From Streptomyces corallincola (lineage in GTDB: Bacteria; Actinomycetota; Actinomycetes; Streptomycetales; Streptomycetaceae), in contig NZ_JAHRXF010000027.1 in assembly GCF_019104725.1 (NCBI RefSeq), positions 1 through 64,000 on the forward strand: DNA of 64,000 bases, in the 5' to 3' direction. Shown here one piece after another: positions 17,645 to 25,955 of this stretch. A model generated the notes under the pieces. It saw nothing but the letters and a program-made list of their open reading frames with translations, ran no database searches and was not told the DNA's origin. A program made the position numbers and the translations under genes. How positions within the stretch are numbered: position 1 is the first letter of the stretch; the number at the start of each line of letters is the position of its first letter.

Positions 17645-19273
17645 TCAGTTCGCCTGCGGTGCCTCGACTCCGTCCCCGACGACTCCACCCCCGGCTGCAC
17701 CCCCTACCCCAGTACCGGAATCCGCCCCGGACGCGGCCCCACCTCCGTCCTCAGCACCTGACCGGCCCCCGTTCAGCGGGATCACCACCTCGTCCTCCAC
17801 CGGCGGATCGAGTTCCGCCGCCAGGTTTCCGGTGGCGGCGTGGCAGCGCAGCCGGACCGCGTCCGGGCCGACGTCCAGGCGGAGGAAGGACTTGAAGAAC
17901 GGCGGGCTGTAGGTCGCGGAACCGGGGGAGAAGAGCTGGGTGTACGTCTTGCGGACCGGGAGGCGGAAGCGGGAAGGGCGTTCGGGACGGCTGCCGGTGC
18001 CGAGGAGGGTGGCCACCGTGCGGCTGCGCCGGGTGACGCGGGCGTCCGGGTCGGGGGTGCGGGCGGGTTCGACGCCGAGCCGCTCCGCCACCACGGCCGT
18101 CGCCTCGGAGGCGGAGAGGGTGAAGAACCGGCGCAGCCGCAGCCGTCGCCCGTACAGCCTGCTGTAGAACGCGAGGGAGTCGCCGCGCAGCGGATAGCAG
18201 CGGAACTCCCGCTCGGTGACGCCCCCCACGGACACGCGGGGGATCGTGTGCGTGGCGTGCATGAACGCGCCGCCGCCGCCCGCGACGACGTACTGCACGG
18301 TCCGCCCGTCCACGTCCACCGGATAGCGCTGGTAGTTGTGGATGTCCCCGCCAATCGCGGCCACGTAGTGATGGTCGGGGTCGCGCACGATGTCGTCCAC
18401 CGTGCCGCCGCCGTCGATGGGACAGGGGTGGTACTCGCCGTCCACGTACAGCGGGGAGCCGGTGATCAGGATCTTCGGCTTCGGGCCGCGCGAGATCTCC
18501 CGCAGCCAGGCGCCCTGTTCGGCGTCCAGGGTACCGAGCAGCCCGGTGTCGATGCCGACGATGCGCACCGGCCCCGCGTCAAGTGCCCAGTACGGTCCGG
18601 GCTGTACGGCCCGCTGGCCGGGCGCCGAACGCAACGTCCTTGCCTGTGCCAGGCGTTGTTCGTCCACCGGCTTCGGGCGGTGCCAGAGCAGGTCCCGCAG
18701 CCAGGCCCGGCTGAACGGGCGGGCGCGGGGAGCGGGCCCGGGCGGTACCGCCGCCTCGTTGCCGAACACCCGCATGAACGCGCCGAGATCCTCGTACCAG
18801 TCGTGGTTGCCGGGTATCGCGTAGATCGGCGCGGGATAGTCCTGGTACGGGCGGAAGAACTTGGTGCCGTAGTCCGCCGCCGCGCCCACCGGGTAGATCA
18901 CGTCACTGGCGACCACCGCGAACTCGGTGCCCTCGCTGATCTTCAAGAACCCTGGCACGACGGCGTATTGGGGTTCGTCGCCCTCACCGGTGTCACCGAT
19001 CACCATGAAGGAGAACCGCTCCGGCACCACGCGCCGCATCAGCTTGTCGGCGGGTGCTCCGGCCTCGGCCTGACGTCGCGTCAGGACACTGCGGGTGTGG
19101 CCGGTCGGGTCGCCGAACCAGGAGGCGAGAACTCCGTTGCGGGCGGCCAGCAGGGTCTTCGGGTTCAGCCAGGACAGCTTCTCGACATGGTCGGGCATGA
19201 GCCGCTTGTAGCTGCCGGGTTCGGGCGAGCCCCAGCCGGCGCCCTGTGCGGTATCGCGTGAGGAGTCAGACAC
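17645..19273 (-). CDS. Metallophosphoesterase
   Basis: A 542-aa calcineurin-like phosphoesterase. Metal ligands are seen in MVIGDTGEGDEP, ASDVIYPVG, AIPGNHDWY and GGDIHNYQRYP (the HxY-type last motif). There is no signal peptide, so it is probably cytosolic. The C-terminal 60 residues are Gly/Ala-rich and low complexity. Two GTG codons, 19282 and 19273, are possible starts; neither has a good ribosome site. The substrate is not indicated. Confidence 0.85.
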   Translation of the reverse strand: MSDSSRDTAQGAGWGSPEPGSYKRLMPDHVEKLSWLNPKTLLAARNGVLASWFGDPTGHTRSVLTRRQAEAGAPADKLMRRVVPERFSFMVIGDTGEGDEPQYAVVPGFLKISEGTEFAVVASDVIYPVGAAADYGTKFFRPYQDYPAPIYAIPGNHDWYEDLGAFMRVFGNEAAVPPGPAPRARPFSRAWLRDLLWHRPKPVDEQRLAQARTLRSAPGQRAVQPGPYWALDAGPVRIVGIDTGLLGTLDAEQGAWLREISRGPKPKILITGSPLYVDGEYHPCPIDGGGTVDDIVRDPDHHYVAAIGGDIHNYQRYPVDVDGRTVQYVVAGGGGAFMHATHTIPRVSVGGVTEREFRCYPLRGDSLAFYSRLYGRRLRLRRFFTLSASEATAVVAERLGVEPARTPDPDARVTRRSRTVATLLGTGSRPERPSRFRLPVRKTYTQLFSPGSATYSPPFFKSFLRLDVGPDAVRLRCHAATGNLAAELDPPVEDEVVIPLNGGRSGAEDGGGAASGADSGTGVGGAAGGGVVGDGVEAPQAN

Positions 19274-19391
19274 GCGGAGCACCGTAACAACGCGTCGGCC
19301 GGGGCCGGGAGGCCGGGTCCGGGATGCGCCCGGACCCGGACCCGCGCGTCCGCCAACCCGACGGACGGAGACAACACCCGCTGCGGAAGGA

Positions 19392-20591
19392 TCAGTTCAG
19401 CGGGTCGAGCGTCAGCGACGCCTGCTGCGGACCGCCGTCGTGCACCAGAGACTCCTGGTTGCCGACGTCGTCGAAGGCGAACGCGTACGCCTTGCCGTCC
19501 GCCATCTGCGCGTGGATCTTGCCCGCGTACTGGTTGGTCACCGCGTCCTTGTAGAAGCCCGAGGCCGAACTGTCCGGCTGGTTCGGGTTGCTCAGGAGCG
19601 TGGAGCGGTTGAAACCGGCGCACAGGGTGCGCGAAATCGGGCCGCGCACCTGGTCGTTGGGCGCGTCCAGCTTGCCGTGGCAGCCGAAGATGCTGGAGGC
19701 GTCCGGCTTCTGGAAGCTGGTCACGACCGCGCCCGAGGAGTTGGTGAAGTTCATGACGCCACCGGAGACCTTGCCGAAGTACTTGGTGTTCGGCTGGTCC
19801 CCGAACGGGGTCACCGTCAGGGTGGACGTCGCGTACTTCTGCCATACGCGGTTGACGTAGTCGTCCATCACGCCGGCCGGCAGCGCGCCCGTCTCCACGC
19901 CGTAGAGCGGGGACAGCGCGCGCAGCACCGTACCGTCGGAGCGGGTCTGGATCAGACCGCCCCAGCCGCCGGACTGGCCGCGCAGCGAGTTGAAGAAGGC
20001 GCTGTAGCCGCCGGACTTGAGGTGCCCGGTGGTGAGCGTGCTGCCGTCGGCCCGCTTCACCCCGACCGCGTACGGTGCGGAGAACATGTCCACCTGTGTG
20101 CTGTTGAGCCACAGACCGGAGTCGTTCAGTGTGTACTCCGACCAGTTGAACAGGATGTTCCGGTTCGGGTCGGACGGGTTCTGCACCGCCGGCTGCACCA
20201 GGCCGCCGGTGGTCAGCCGGAAGTCCAGCTTCTGGCCGTAGGAGAAGTAGACCCGGCCCGAGAACTTCGGGAGGCGGATCGTCTTCGTCTGTCCGGGCGC
20301 CGGGCCGGTGATGGCCGCGTCCGGCGCCGGGGTCGGCGGGTTGCCGCCGACCGGCCAGGCGTGGAACGTGCCGCTCTCGTCGGCCCAGCCCTGCTTCCCG
20401 GAGGACAACTGGGTACCGAGGTCGTAGATGTAGACCTGCTCCGAACGGCCGGAGTTGTTCGTGATCTGCAGGGGGATGGTGTCCGGCACGGCGGCGTTCG
20501 CGGTCTCCGGTGCGGCGAGCGTGAGCACACCGCCTACCAGAGCAGCCGCTGCGGCCAGAGGCAGTGCAGGGCGGGGGACGCTGTGGAGCAC
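19392..20591 (-). CDS. Secreted GH64 beta-1,3-glucanase
   Basis: A 399-aa exported glycosidase of family 64, which releases laminaripentaose from fungal beta-1,3-glucan. Sec signal peptide at residues 1-34 (PRPALPLAAAAALVGGVLTL, cleavage after ANA). Mature GH64 landmarks: IPLQITNNSGRSEQVYIYDL, FHAWPVGGNPPTPAPDAAIT, LFNWSEYTLNDSGLWLNSTQ and FGCHGKLDAPNDQVRGPISR. The GTG at 20589-20591 is preceded by GGAGGTGGAGA, which decides the start. Transcription is probably controlled by the operator at 20643-20660, consistent with induction by glucan oligosaccharides. Confidence 0.93.
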   Translation of the reverse strand: MLHSVPRPALPLAAAAALVGGVLTLAAPETANAAVPDTIPLQITNNSGRSEQVYIYDLGTQLSSGKQGWADESGTFHAWPVGGNPPTPAPDAAITGPAPGQTKTIRLPKFSGRVYFSYGQKLDFRLTTGGLVQPAVQNPSDPNRNILFNWSEYTLNDSGLWLNSTQVDMFSAPYAVGVKRADGSTLTTGHLKSGGYSAFFNSLRGQSGGWGGLIQTRSDGTVLRALSPLYGVETGALPAGVMDDYVNRVWQKYATSTLTVTPFGDQPNTKYFGKVSGGVMNFTNSSGAVVTSFQKPDASSIFGCHGKLDAPNDQVRGPISRTLCAGFNRSTLLSNPNQPDSSASGFYKDAVTNQYAGKIHAQMADGKAYAFAFDDVGNQESLVHDGGPQQASLTLDPLN

Positions 20592-20642
20592 TCTCCACCT
20601 CCGTGTGGGGTCGGGGTGGTACGGCCCTTGGTCCGTACCAGT

Positions 20643-20686
20643 GCTGAGAGCGCTCTCAGCGTTACGGGCCGGTACGGACATGTCAA
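20643..20686 (-). promoter_or_regulatory. Promoter with LacI/CebR-type operator for the GH64 gene
   Basis: On the minus strand TTGACA (20686-20681), a 16-nt spacer and TAACGC (20664-20659) form a good vegetative promoter. GCTGAGAGCGCTCTCAGC (20643-20660) is a perfect 18-bp palindrome with the central GAGCGCTC of CebR-type sites (known core TGGGAGCGCTCCCA). It covers the end of the -10 and the start point, an ideal repressor position. No LacI gene is adjacent, so the regulator would act from elsewhere. Confidence 0.75.
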
Positions 20687-20770
20687 TGCGTCGGACAGGA
20701 TTCGCCGTGCGCGGAACGCGGGCGAGGGTAGCTTGTGCGGTCTTGGGCGGGAATGCGCCCCCTGTGCGTG

Positions 20771-20812
20771 CGTACGGCCGGTGCCCCGCGAGTCGCGGAC
20801 ACCGGCCGTACG
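20771..20812 (-). terminator. Strong hairpin downstream of the dienelactone hydrolase gene
   Basis: CGTACGGCCGGTG (20771-20783) pairs perfectly with CACCGGCCGTACG (20800-20812); an inner CCGCG/CGCGG stem extends it. It lies 64 bp beyond the stop of the minus-strand gene at 20876 and before the GH64 promoter, so it should insulate the two. Confidence 0.65.
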
Positions 20813-20832
20813 GACATACCGGACCCGGACCA

Positions 20833-20873
20833 GGCCGTATCGGACCCGGCCGTATCGGACCCGGCCGTAACGG
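20833..20873. repeat. Short tandem repeat, period 15 bp
   Basis: GGCCGTATCGGACCC is repeated twice exactly and then partially (GGCCGTAACGG), ending directly at the stop of the dienelactone hydrolase gene. Related GTACGGAC and ACCGGACCCGG words occur just to the left. There is no coding role; slippage expansion is likely. Confidence 0.7.
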
Positions 20874-20875
20874 AG

Positions 20876-21631
20876 TCAGAAGGTCCGGCCGAGCAGTTCC
20901 AGCAGCGCCGCCCAGTGCCGGTCGTCGGCGGCACGGTCGTACGCGGGGGTGTCCGACTGGGTGTAACCGTGCTTGGCGTGCTCGTAGACCTCGGTGCGGT
21001 GGCGGACGCCCGCCGCGTCCAGCGCCGCGTCGAAGGCGGCCACCTGCTCCGGCGGCATCGAGTGGTCGTCGCCCGCGTGCCCGAAGTACAGCTCGGCGGT
21101 GATGGTGTCCACCACCCGGTGCGGGCTCTCGGGGTCGTCGGTGACGAGGTTGCCGCCGTGGAAACCGGCCGCGACGGCGACGCGGTCCGGGTAGGCGGCG
21201 GCGGTGCGGACGGCGAGCCGGGTGCCGAGGCAGTAGCCGGTGATGGCGACCGGGCCGTCCGTGGTCAGCGGGGTCCCGGCCAGCCAGCGCAGGTAGGCGT
21301 CGGCGTCCCGCAGTACCCGGTCCGGGGTGTGCGCGGCCATGATGGGGCCGATCCGCTCCCAGATGCTCGGGTCGGCGGCCGGGTCGATCACCTCGGGCAG
21401 GTCCAGCACGGGGGTGCGCCCGGCGCGGTAGAACACGTTCGGCACCAGCACCGTGTACCCGGTGGCGGCCAGCCGGTCCGCCATCGCGCGCAGATGCGGG
21501 CGCAGGCCGTAGGCGTCCATGTAGAACAGCACGGCCGGGTGGGGACGGCCGTCGGCCGGGTGCGCGAGGTAGGCGTCGGCGGTGCCGTCCTCCGTCACGA
21601 TGTCGATGTCCGAGCCCTTGACTTCGGTCAT
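20876..21631 (-). CDS. Dienelactone hydrolase family protein
   Basis: A 251-aa alpha/beta hydrolase. The nucleophile Cys is in GYCLGTRLAVR, as in true dienelactone hydrolases rather than Ser esterases; the acid Asp is in the GHAGDDHSMP region and the His in KHGYTQSDTPAYD. Dienelactone hydrolases open lactone rings in chlorocatechol degradation, but most genomic paralogues have unknown substrates. No catechol genes are nearby. The gene ends at a tandem repeat and is followed by a strong hairpin. Confidence 0.87.
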   Translation of the reverse strand: MTEVKGSDIDIVTEDGTADAYLAHPADGRPHPAVLFYMDAYGLRPHLRAMADRLAATGYTVLVPNVFYRAGRTPVLDLPEVIDPAADPSIWERIGPIMAAHTPDRVLRDADAYLRWLAGTPLTTDGPVAITGYCLGTRLAVRTAAAYPDRVAVAAGFHGGNLVTDDPESPHRVVDTITAELYFGHAGDDHSMPPEQVAAFDAALDAAGVRHRTEVYEHAKHGYTQSDTPAYDRAADDRHWAALLELLGRTF

Positions 21632-21775
21632 GGTGGGGTGGCCTTTCGTGGGGAGGTGCGCATGGGGAGGTGCGCGTGGGGCGGTGCCACTTCATGCTGC
21701 CACGCAAGATCGCCGTACCGGGCGAGGGGACGGCCGGTGGGCGTCACCTCCGGTGTCGTCCCGCGCCGTCCGGGG

Positions 21776-22396
21776 TCACTCGAACCGGCTCGGGTCCCCG
21801 GCCCCCCGGCGCACGATCTCCGCCTCCCCGCTGGAGAAGTCCACGACCGTCGTCGGCTCGGTGCCGCACTCCCCGGAGTCCACGACCGCGTCCACCACGT
21901 GGTCGAGCCGGTCCTTGATCTCCCAGCCCTGGGTCAGCGGCTCCTCCTCGTCGGGCAGCAGCAGGGTGCTGGAGAGCAGCGGCTCACCCAGCTCCGCCAG
22001 CAGCGCCTGCGTCACCACATGGTCCGGGATGCGCACGCCGACCGTCTTCTTCTTCGGATGCATCAGCTTGCGTGGCACCTCGCGGGTGGCCGGGAGAATG
22101 AAGGTGTAACTGCCGGGCGTGGACGCCTTCACGGCCCGGAACACGTCGTTGTCCACCCGTACGAACTGCCCGAGCTGCGCGAAGTCCCGGCACATCAGGG
22201 TGAAATGGTGCCGGTCGTCCAGACGGCGGATCTGCCGGATGCGGTCCATGCCGTCCCGGCTGCCGAGTCGGCAGCCCAGCGCGTAGCAGGAGTCGGTGGG
22301 GTACGCGATCAGCGCCTCCCCCCGGATCGCGTCGGCGATCTGGCCGATGCTGCGGGGCTGCGGGTTGTCGGGGTGCACGTCGAAGTACTTCGCCAT
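21776..22396 (-). CDS. YrdC/Sua5/YciO-family threonylcarbamoyl-AMP synthase-like protein
   Basis: A 206-aa YrdC-fold protein. RSIGQIADAIRGEALIAYPT, then DSCYALGCRLGSRDGMDRIR, is the ATP/threonine-binding entrance; HHFTLMCRDFAQLGQFVRVD and GSYTFILPATREVPRKLM follow; KKKTVGVRIPDH is typical. The length and 'LMHPKKKTVGVR' are closer to YciO than to full-length Sua5, so a direct role in tRNA t6A synthesis is not certain. The gene stands alone and is divergent from the PucR-type regulator. Confidence 0.85.
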   Translation of the reverse strand: MAKYFDVHPDNPQPRSIGQIADAIRGEALIAYPTDSCYALGCRLGSRDGMDRIRQIRRLDDRHHFTLMCRDFAQLGQFVRVDNDVFRAVKASTPGSYTFILPATREVPRKLMHPKKKTVGVRIPDHVVTQALLAELGEPLLSSTLLLPDEEEPLTQGWEIKDRLDHVVDAVVDSGECGTEPTTVVDFSSGEAEIVRRGAGDPSRFE

Positions 22397-22712
22397 CCGC
22401 CGAGCTTATGCCCCGGCCGGATGCCGTGCCCGGCCGGGGAGCGCCGCGCGTCGGCGCGGGGAGCCCCTACGGGACGGGGGCGGAGGAACCGGGGAGGACG
22501 CGGGTGTGGGTGCCGCGATCCGGGGCAGCGGAGGGGGGAGCCGCCCGGCGCTCTCCCCCCTGCCCCGGGCCGCGGTGTCTTCGCCGGTGGTCGCCCCCCC
22601 CCGACCACCGGCGAAGCCGTTTTCGGGGAATCCTCGCGGTAGGTCGCGCCCGTCCGGGGTAGCGTCCACGGGCGACAGCCGAGATCGACGCCGACGAGGA
22701 GGCGAGGGCCAC
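22397..22712. promoter_or_regulatory. Divergent gap with a 15-bp hairpin carrying a C8 loop (22579-22616)
   Basis: A 316-bp region without a supported gene. CTTCGCCGGTGGTCG (22579-22593), eight C residues, and CGACCACCGGCGAAG (22602-22616) form a perfect stem, followed on the plus strand by CCGTTTTC. The hairpin ends 96 nt before the GTG at 22713. Because both flanking genes point away, it is more likely a leader/attenuator-type structure of the plus-strand gene than a terminator of a known gene. Confidence 0.5.
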
Positions 22713-24254
22713 GTGGCCGGCCGAGCCGAGGAGGACACCCCGCACCCGCCGCGGGAACCCGGAGCCGACTGGGCGGGCCAGTTGCTCGACCTGCTCCGCC
22801 CCGGCGCCCGCGACCCGCGCCGGATCGTCGCCTGGCTGGGCGGCGCGGTGGGCGCCGCCGTCTGCCTCCAGGAACCCGGCGGACGGCTCGTCGCCGGACG
22901 CCCCGTCCCCCTGGACACCGCCGTCCTCACCGACGTGGTCGCCGGCCGGATCTCCGCCGCCGCGCTGGAGGACGGCACCCGGTACGTCCGGGTCGTGGGC
23001 ATCTCGCACCCCGAGCGTGGCCCCGCCGCCGGTGCCGTCCTCACCGTGGCCCGGCCCGAACCCTTCGACCGGCGCGCCGCCGACATCGTCGTCCGCGCCG
23101 CCTCCGTGCTCGAACTCCTGCTCCGCGAGCGGGAGTCGGCGGATGCCGGACGGCGCCTCGACCGCGCCACCGCGGACCTGCGCCTCGCCATCCTGCAACT
23201 GCTGATGGTCGAGGACACCGTCTTCGCCCGCCGGGTCGCCGCCGGGCTGTGGCCGGGCCTGCTCGAAGGCGACACCGCCCGCGTCTACGTCATCGAGACG
23301 ACCCCCGGCGAGCGGCACGCGCTCGCCGAGGCGTGCGCCGAGGCCACCTCCGGCACCGCGCTGGTCGTGCGCTGTCCGGCCGTGGACGCGCACGTCATCG
23401 TCGTCGGGCTCGGCCCCGGCGCCGGTGACCGGCTGGCGGCCCTGCTCGACGGCCGTCCCGGCACCTTCCTCGGCGGCAGCCTCCGCCAGCGGCTGGCCCG
23501 CACCGCCACCGCGTACGGCCAGGCCGTCAGCGCCCTCGCCGTGGCCCGTTTCCGGCCCGGACGTGCCGCCGTCTACGCCGAACGCACCCACCCCGAGCTG
23601 CTGATGGACCCCGACGGGCTGCGCGCCTGGTCGGCCCGTGTGCTGCGCCCGCTCGACACGCTGCCCCACCACATCCGCGCCGAACTGCTCGCCACCACCC
23701 GGCTCGGCCTCGAATTCACCGCCGTCAACGCCGCCAAGGTGCTCGGCGTCAGCCGCAACACCGTGCGCGCCCGCATGGATCGCGTGCAGTCCCTCACCGG
23801 CGCCGACCTCTCCCGGCTCACCGCCCGCGCCGCCGCCCACGTCGCCGTCAACACCGAGGCGGTGCACGGGCCTTACGGCGATCCGTACGACGGCCACGGC
23901 TCCGCCGCCGAACCGGCCGGACTCGGCGGACTGCTCGCGCCGCCCGCGCTGCGCGACTGGGCCGAGGACCTGCTCGCCCGGCTCGACGCGGACGGCCGCG
24001 ACCTGCGCCGCACCCTGCGCGCCTGGATCGCCGCCGACGCCAACGCCGAACGCGCCGCCCGCCACCTGGGCGTGCACGCGCAGACGGTACGCGAACACGT
24101 CCGCGCCGCCGAACCCGTACTGGAGCGTCAACTTCTCGCCACCGGAAGCGACTTGTACGAGGTCGTACTCGCCCACATCGCCACCGGCGCGCTCGCCGCA
24201 CCCGCGCTCGACGGGGCGAACGGGGGTCAACCGGACGCACCTGTGCACGAGTGA
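22713..24254 (+). CDS. PucR-type transcriptional regulator with two HTH segments
   Basis: A 513-aa regulator. An N-terminal GAF-like sensory part (GAAVCLQEPGGRLVAGRPVP, through PFDRRAADIVVRAASVLELL) is followed by a GGDEF/PucR-like central domain and two helix-turn-helix stretches. The first is in GLEFTAVNAAKVLGVSRNTV, RARMDRVQSLTGADL. The second is the C-terminal PucR HTH, TLRAWIAADANAERAARHLG, VHAQTVREHVRAAEPVLERQ. Two HTH units in one chain are unusual but known in CdaR/PucR relatives. GTG 22713 has GAGGAGG upstream. Targets unknown; no metabolic gene is adjacent. Confidence 0.82.
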   Translation: MAGRAEEDTPHPPREPGADWAGQLLDLLRPGARDPRRIVAWLGGAVGAAVCLQEPGGRLVAGRPVPLDTAVLTDVVAGRISAAALEDGTRYVRVVGISHPERGPAAGAVLTVARPEPFDRRAADIVVRAASVLELLLRERESADAGRRLDRATADLRLAILQLLMVEDTVFARRVAAGLWPGLLEGDTARVYVIETTPGERHALAEACAEATSGTALVVRCPAVDAHVIVVGLGPGAGDRLAALLDGRPGTFLGGSLRQRLARTATAYGQAVSALAVARFRPGRAAVYAERTHPELLMDPDGLRAWSARVLRPLDTLPHHIRAELLATTRLGLEFTAVNAAKVLGVSRNTVRARMDRVQSLTGADLSRLTARAAAHVAVNTEAVHGPYGDPYDGHGSAAEPAGLGGLLAPPALRDWAEDLLARLDADGRDLRRTLRAWIAADANAERAARHLGVHAQTVREHVRAAEPVLERQLLATGSDLYEVVLAHIATGALAAPALDGANGGQPDAPVHE

Positions 24255-24322
24255 GTCCCGGCCACGCGGGGCAGGGCACCGGCGCGATAGCCGTGATTCC
24301 GCCGGGCCCGTAGCTTCGACGG

Positions 24323-24366
24323 TCGCGGGGCACGACCGGAGCGGGGGGCCGGTCGGGGCCCCGCGA
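24323..24366. terminator. Bidirectional terminator between convergent genes
   Basis: Outer arms TCGCGGGGC (24323-24331) and GCCCCGCGA (24358-24366), with inner arms CGACCGG (24333-24339) and CCGGTCG (24349-24355), form a long GC stem. It sits between the stops at 24254 and 24490. Confidence 0.65.
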
Positions 24367-24489
24367 CCTCGCTCTACGCGCGTCGTCCGGCCGTACGACC
24401 CCGCACGTCCGGCCGCACGGCCCCTGAGCCCGAGCCGTTCTCCGGCCTGCTCACACGGCCCGTTCCCGGGTGTGTCGGACCAGGCTGGA

Positions 24490-25734
24490 TCAGTGTGCCG
24501 TCGGCTGGGCCGGGAGGTCGAAGACGTGGTCCGGGGAGACGATCTCCGTGACGGCGCGCCCGAACAGGGTGCTCGGCTCCTCGCCGTCGTGGTCCGTGTC
24601 GGTGTTCAGCAGCACCACGAGGGTCGTCCCGGACGCGGGGAGGTGGACGGTGAGCGACTCGTAGCCGGGCAGTGAGCCGTTGTGCCCGATCCAGCCCCGC
24701 ACGTCGAAGATGCCCAGGCCGTACCCGGCGCCCTTGACCGGGGTCGGCGGTGTGACCAGCCGTTCCTTCTGCAGGGCCGGGCTGATCATGCGGGAGCCGT
24801 CCGGGAACTCACCGCTCGCCACCGTGCCCGCCCACACCCGCATGTCCTGGAGGGTGGAGATCATCGCCCCGGCCGCCCATGCCCAGGACGGGTTCCAGTC
24901 GGCGGTGTCCTGATCCCTGCCGTCCGCCGTCTGCCGCGAGTAGCCCTGCGCGTGCGGCTCGGGGAAGTCGGCGTTGGTCGGGAACACCGTGTGCTTCAGA
25001 CCGGCCGGGTCCAGGATGTTCCGCTGGATGTACTGGTCGAGCGGCTGCCCGCTGCGCTGCTCGACGAGCAGGCCGAGCAGGATGAGGTTGGTGTTGGAGT
25101 AGTCGAACTTCTCACCGGGCGGGAAGACCGGCGGGTGCCGGAAGGAGTAGTCCAGCAACCGCTGCGGACTGAAGACGTGCTGGGGGTCGGAGGTGAGAGC
25201 CCTGTAGAAACCCTCGTCGTTCGAGTAGTTGAACAACCCGCTGCGCATGCCCGCCAGTTCGCGCAGGGTGATCCTGTTCCCGTTCGGCACCCCGTCGATG
25301 TACTTGCCGATCGGATCGTCCAGCGACACCTTGCCCTGGTCCACGAGTTGGAGCAGCGCGGTCACCGTGAAGGTCTTCGTCTCGCTGCCGATCCGCATGT
25401 ACAGATCCGGCGCCATCGGCTGCCCGTCGCTCTTGTCGGCCACACCGAAGGACCGGACATAACTCTCCTGCCCCGGCGTCCAGATGCCGACGGTCACCCC
25501 GGGAGTGCCCGTCTCGCGCAGCACCTCCTGGAGACGCGCGTCGAGTTCCTTCGCCACCTCGGGGCTCATGGCGCGTACGCCGGACCCGGAGGGCGAGGGG
25601 CTGGGGGAGTCGGCGGCCGTGACGGCGGGCAGCGGTGCCGCGCCCGCCGGGAGGCCGGTCAGCGGCACCAGCAGTGCCCCGGTGGCCACGGCGGCGGCGA
25701 GCCCTCTGCGGATGCGGGGGTGCGGGGTCGTCAT
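24490..25734 (-). CDS. Secreted serine hydrolase, class C beta-lactamase/DD-peptidase fold
   Basis: A 414-aa exported penicillin-binding-protein-like enzyme. Signal peptide about residues 1-33 (IRRGLAAAVATGALLVPLTG, ending AGA-AP). Active-site motifs: SxxK in RIGSETKTFTVTALLQL, YxN in FDYSNTNLILLG, and HxG in GWIGHNGSLPGYESL. This resembles the Streptomyces R61 DD-carboxypeptidase group. It may act as a peptidase or esterase on cell-wall or other peptides. GGAG lies 8 nt before the ATG at 25734. It is the next minus-strand gene downstream of the Gfo/Idh gene, with a hairpin between. Confidence 0.9.
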   Translation of the reverse strand: MTTPHPRIRRGLAAAVATGALLVPLTGLPAGAAPLPAVTAADSPSPSPSGSGVRAMSPEVAKELDARLQEVLRETGTPGVTVGIWTPGQESYVRSFGVADKSDGQPMAPDLYMRIGSETKTFTVTALLQLVDQGKVSLDDPIGKYIDGVPNGNRITLRELAGMRSGLFNYSNDEGFYRALTSDPQHVFSPQRLLDYSFRHPPVFPPGEKFDYSNTNLILLGLLVEQRSGQPLDQYIQRNILDPAGLKHTVFPTNADFPEPHAQGYSRQTADGRDQDTADWNPSWAWAAGAMISTLQDMRVWAGTVASGEFPDGSRMISPALQKERLVTPPTPVKGAGYGLGIFDVRGWIGHNGSLPGYESLTVHLPASGTTLVVLLNTDTDHDGEEPSTLFGRAVTEIVSPDHVFDLPAQPTAH

Positions 25735-25916
25735 GAGCACACTCCAACCCTCCGGGGACCGGGGCGGCCCGGTTCCCCTCAGCATAGGAGCGGCCCCCGC
25801 GCACCGCCTGTCGGCCGAACGGGTCCGGGACCACCTTGGCTAGCCCCGCACCCATCCGCCCGCCGTACCCGCTGACCTGCGCGTACGCGGCCCCGCACCG
25901 CCGGGAGCGGACCGCC

Positions 25917-25947
25917 CCGCCCGAAGGCCCCCCCCGCTGCCGGGCGG
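25917..25947 (-). terminator. Candidate terminator after the graspetide-linked oxidoreductase gene
   Basis: CCGCCCG (25917-25923) pairs with CGGGCGG (25941-25947) around a C-rich 17-nt loop, just beyond the stop at 25956. The stem is short. Confidence 0.4.
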
Positions 25948-25955
25948 CCCCGCGC

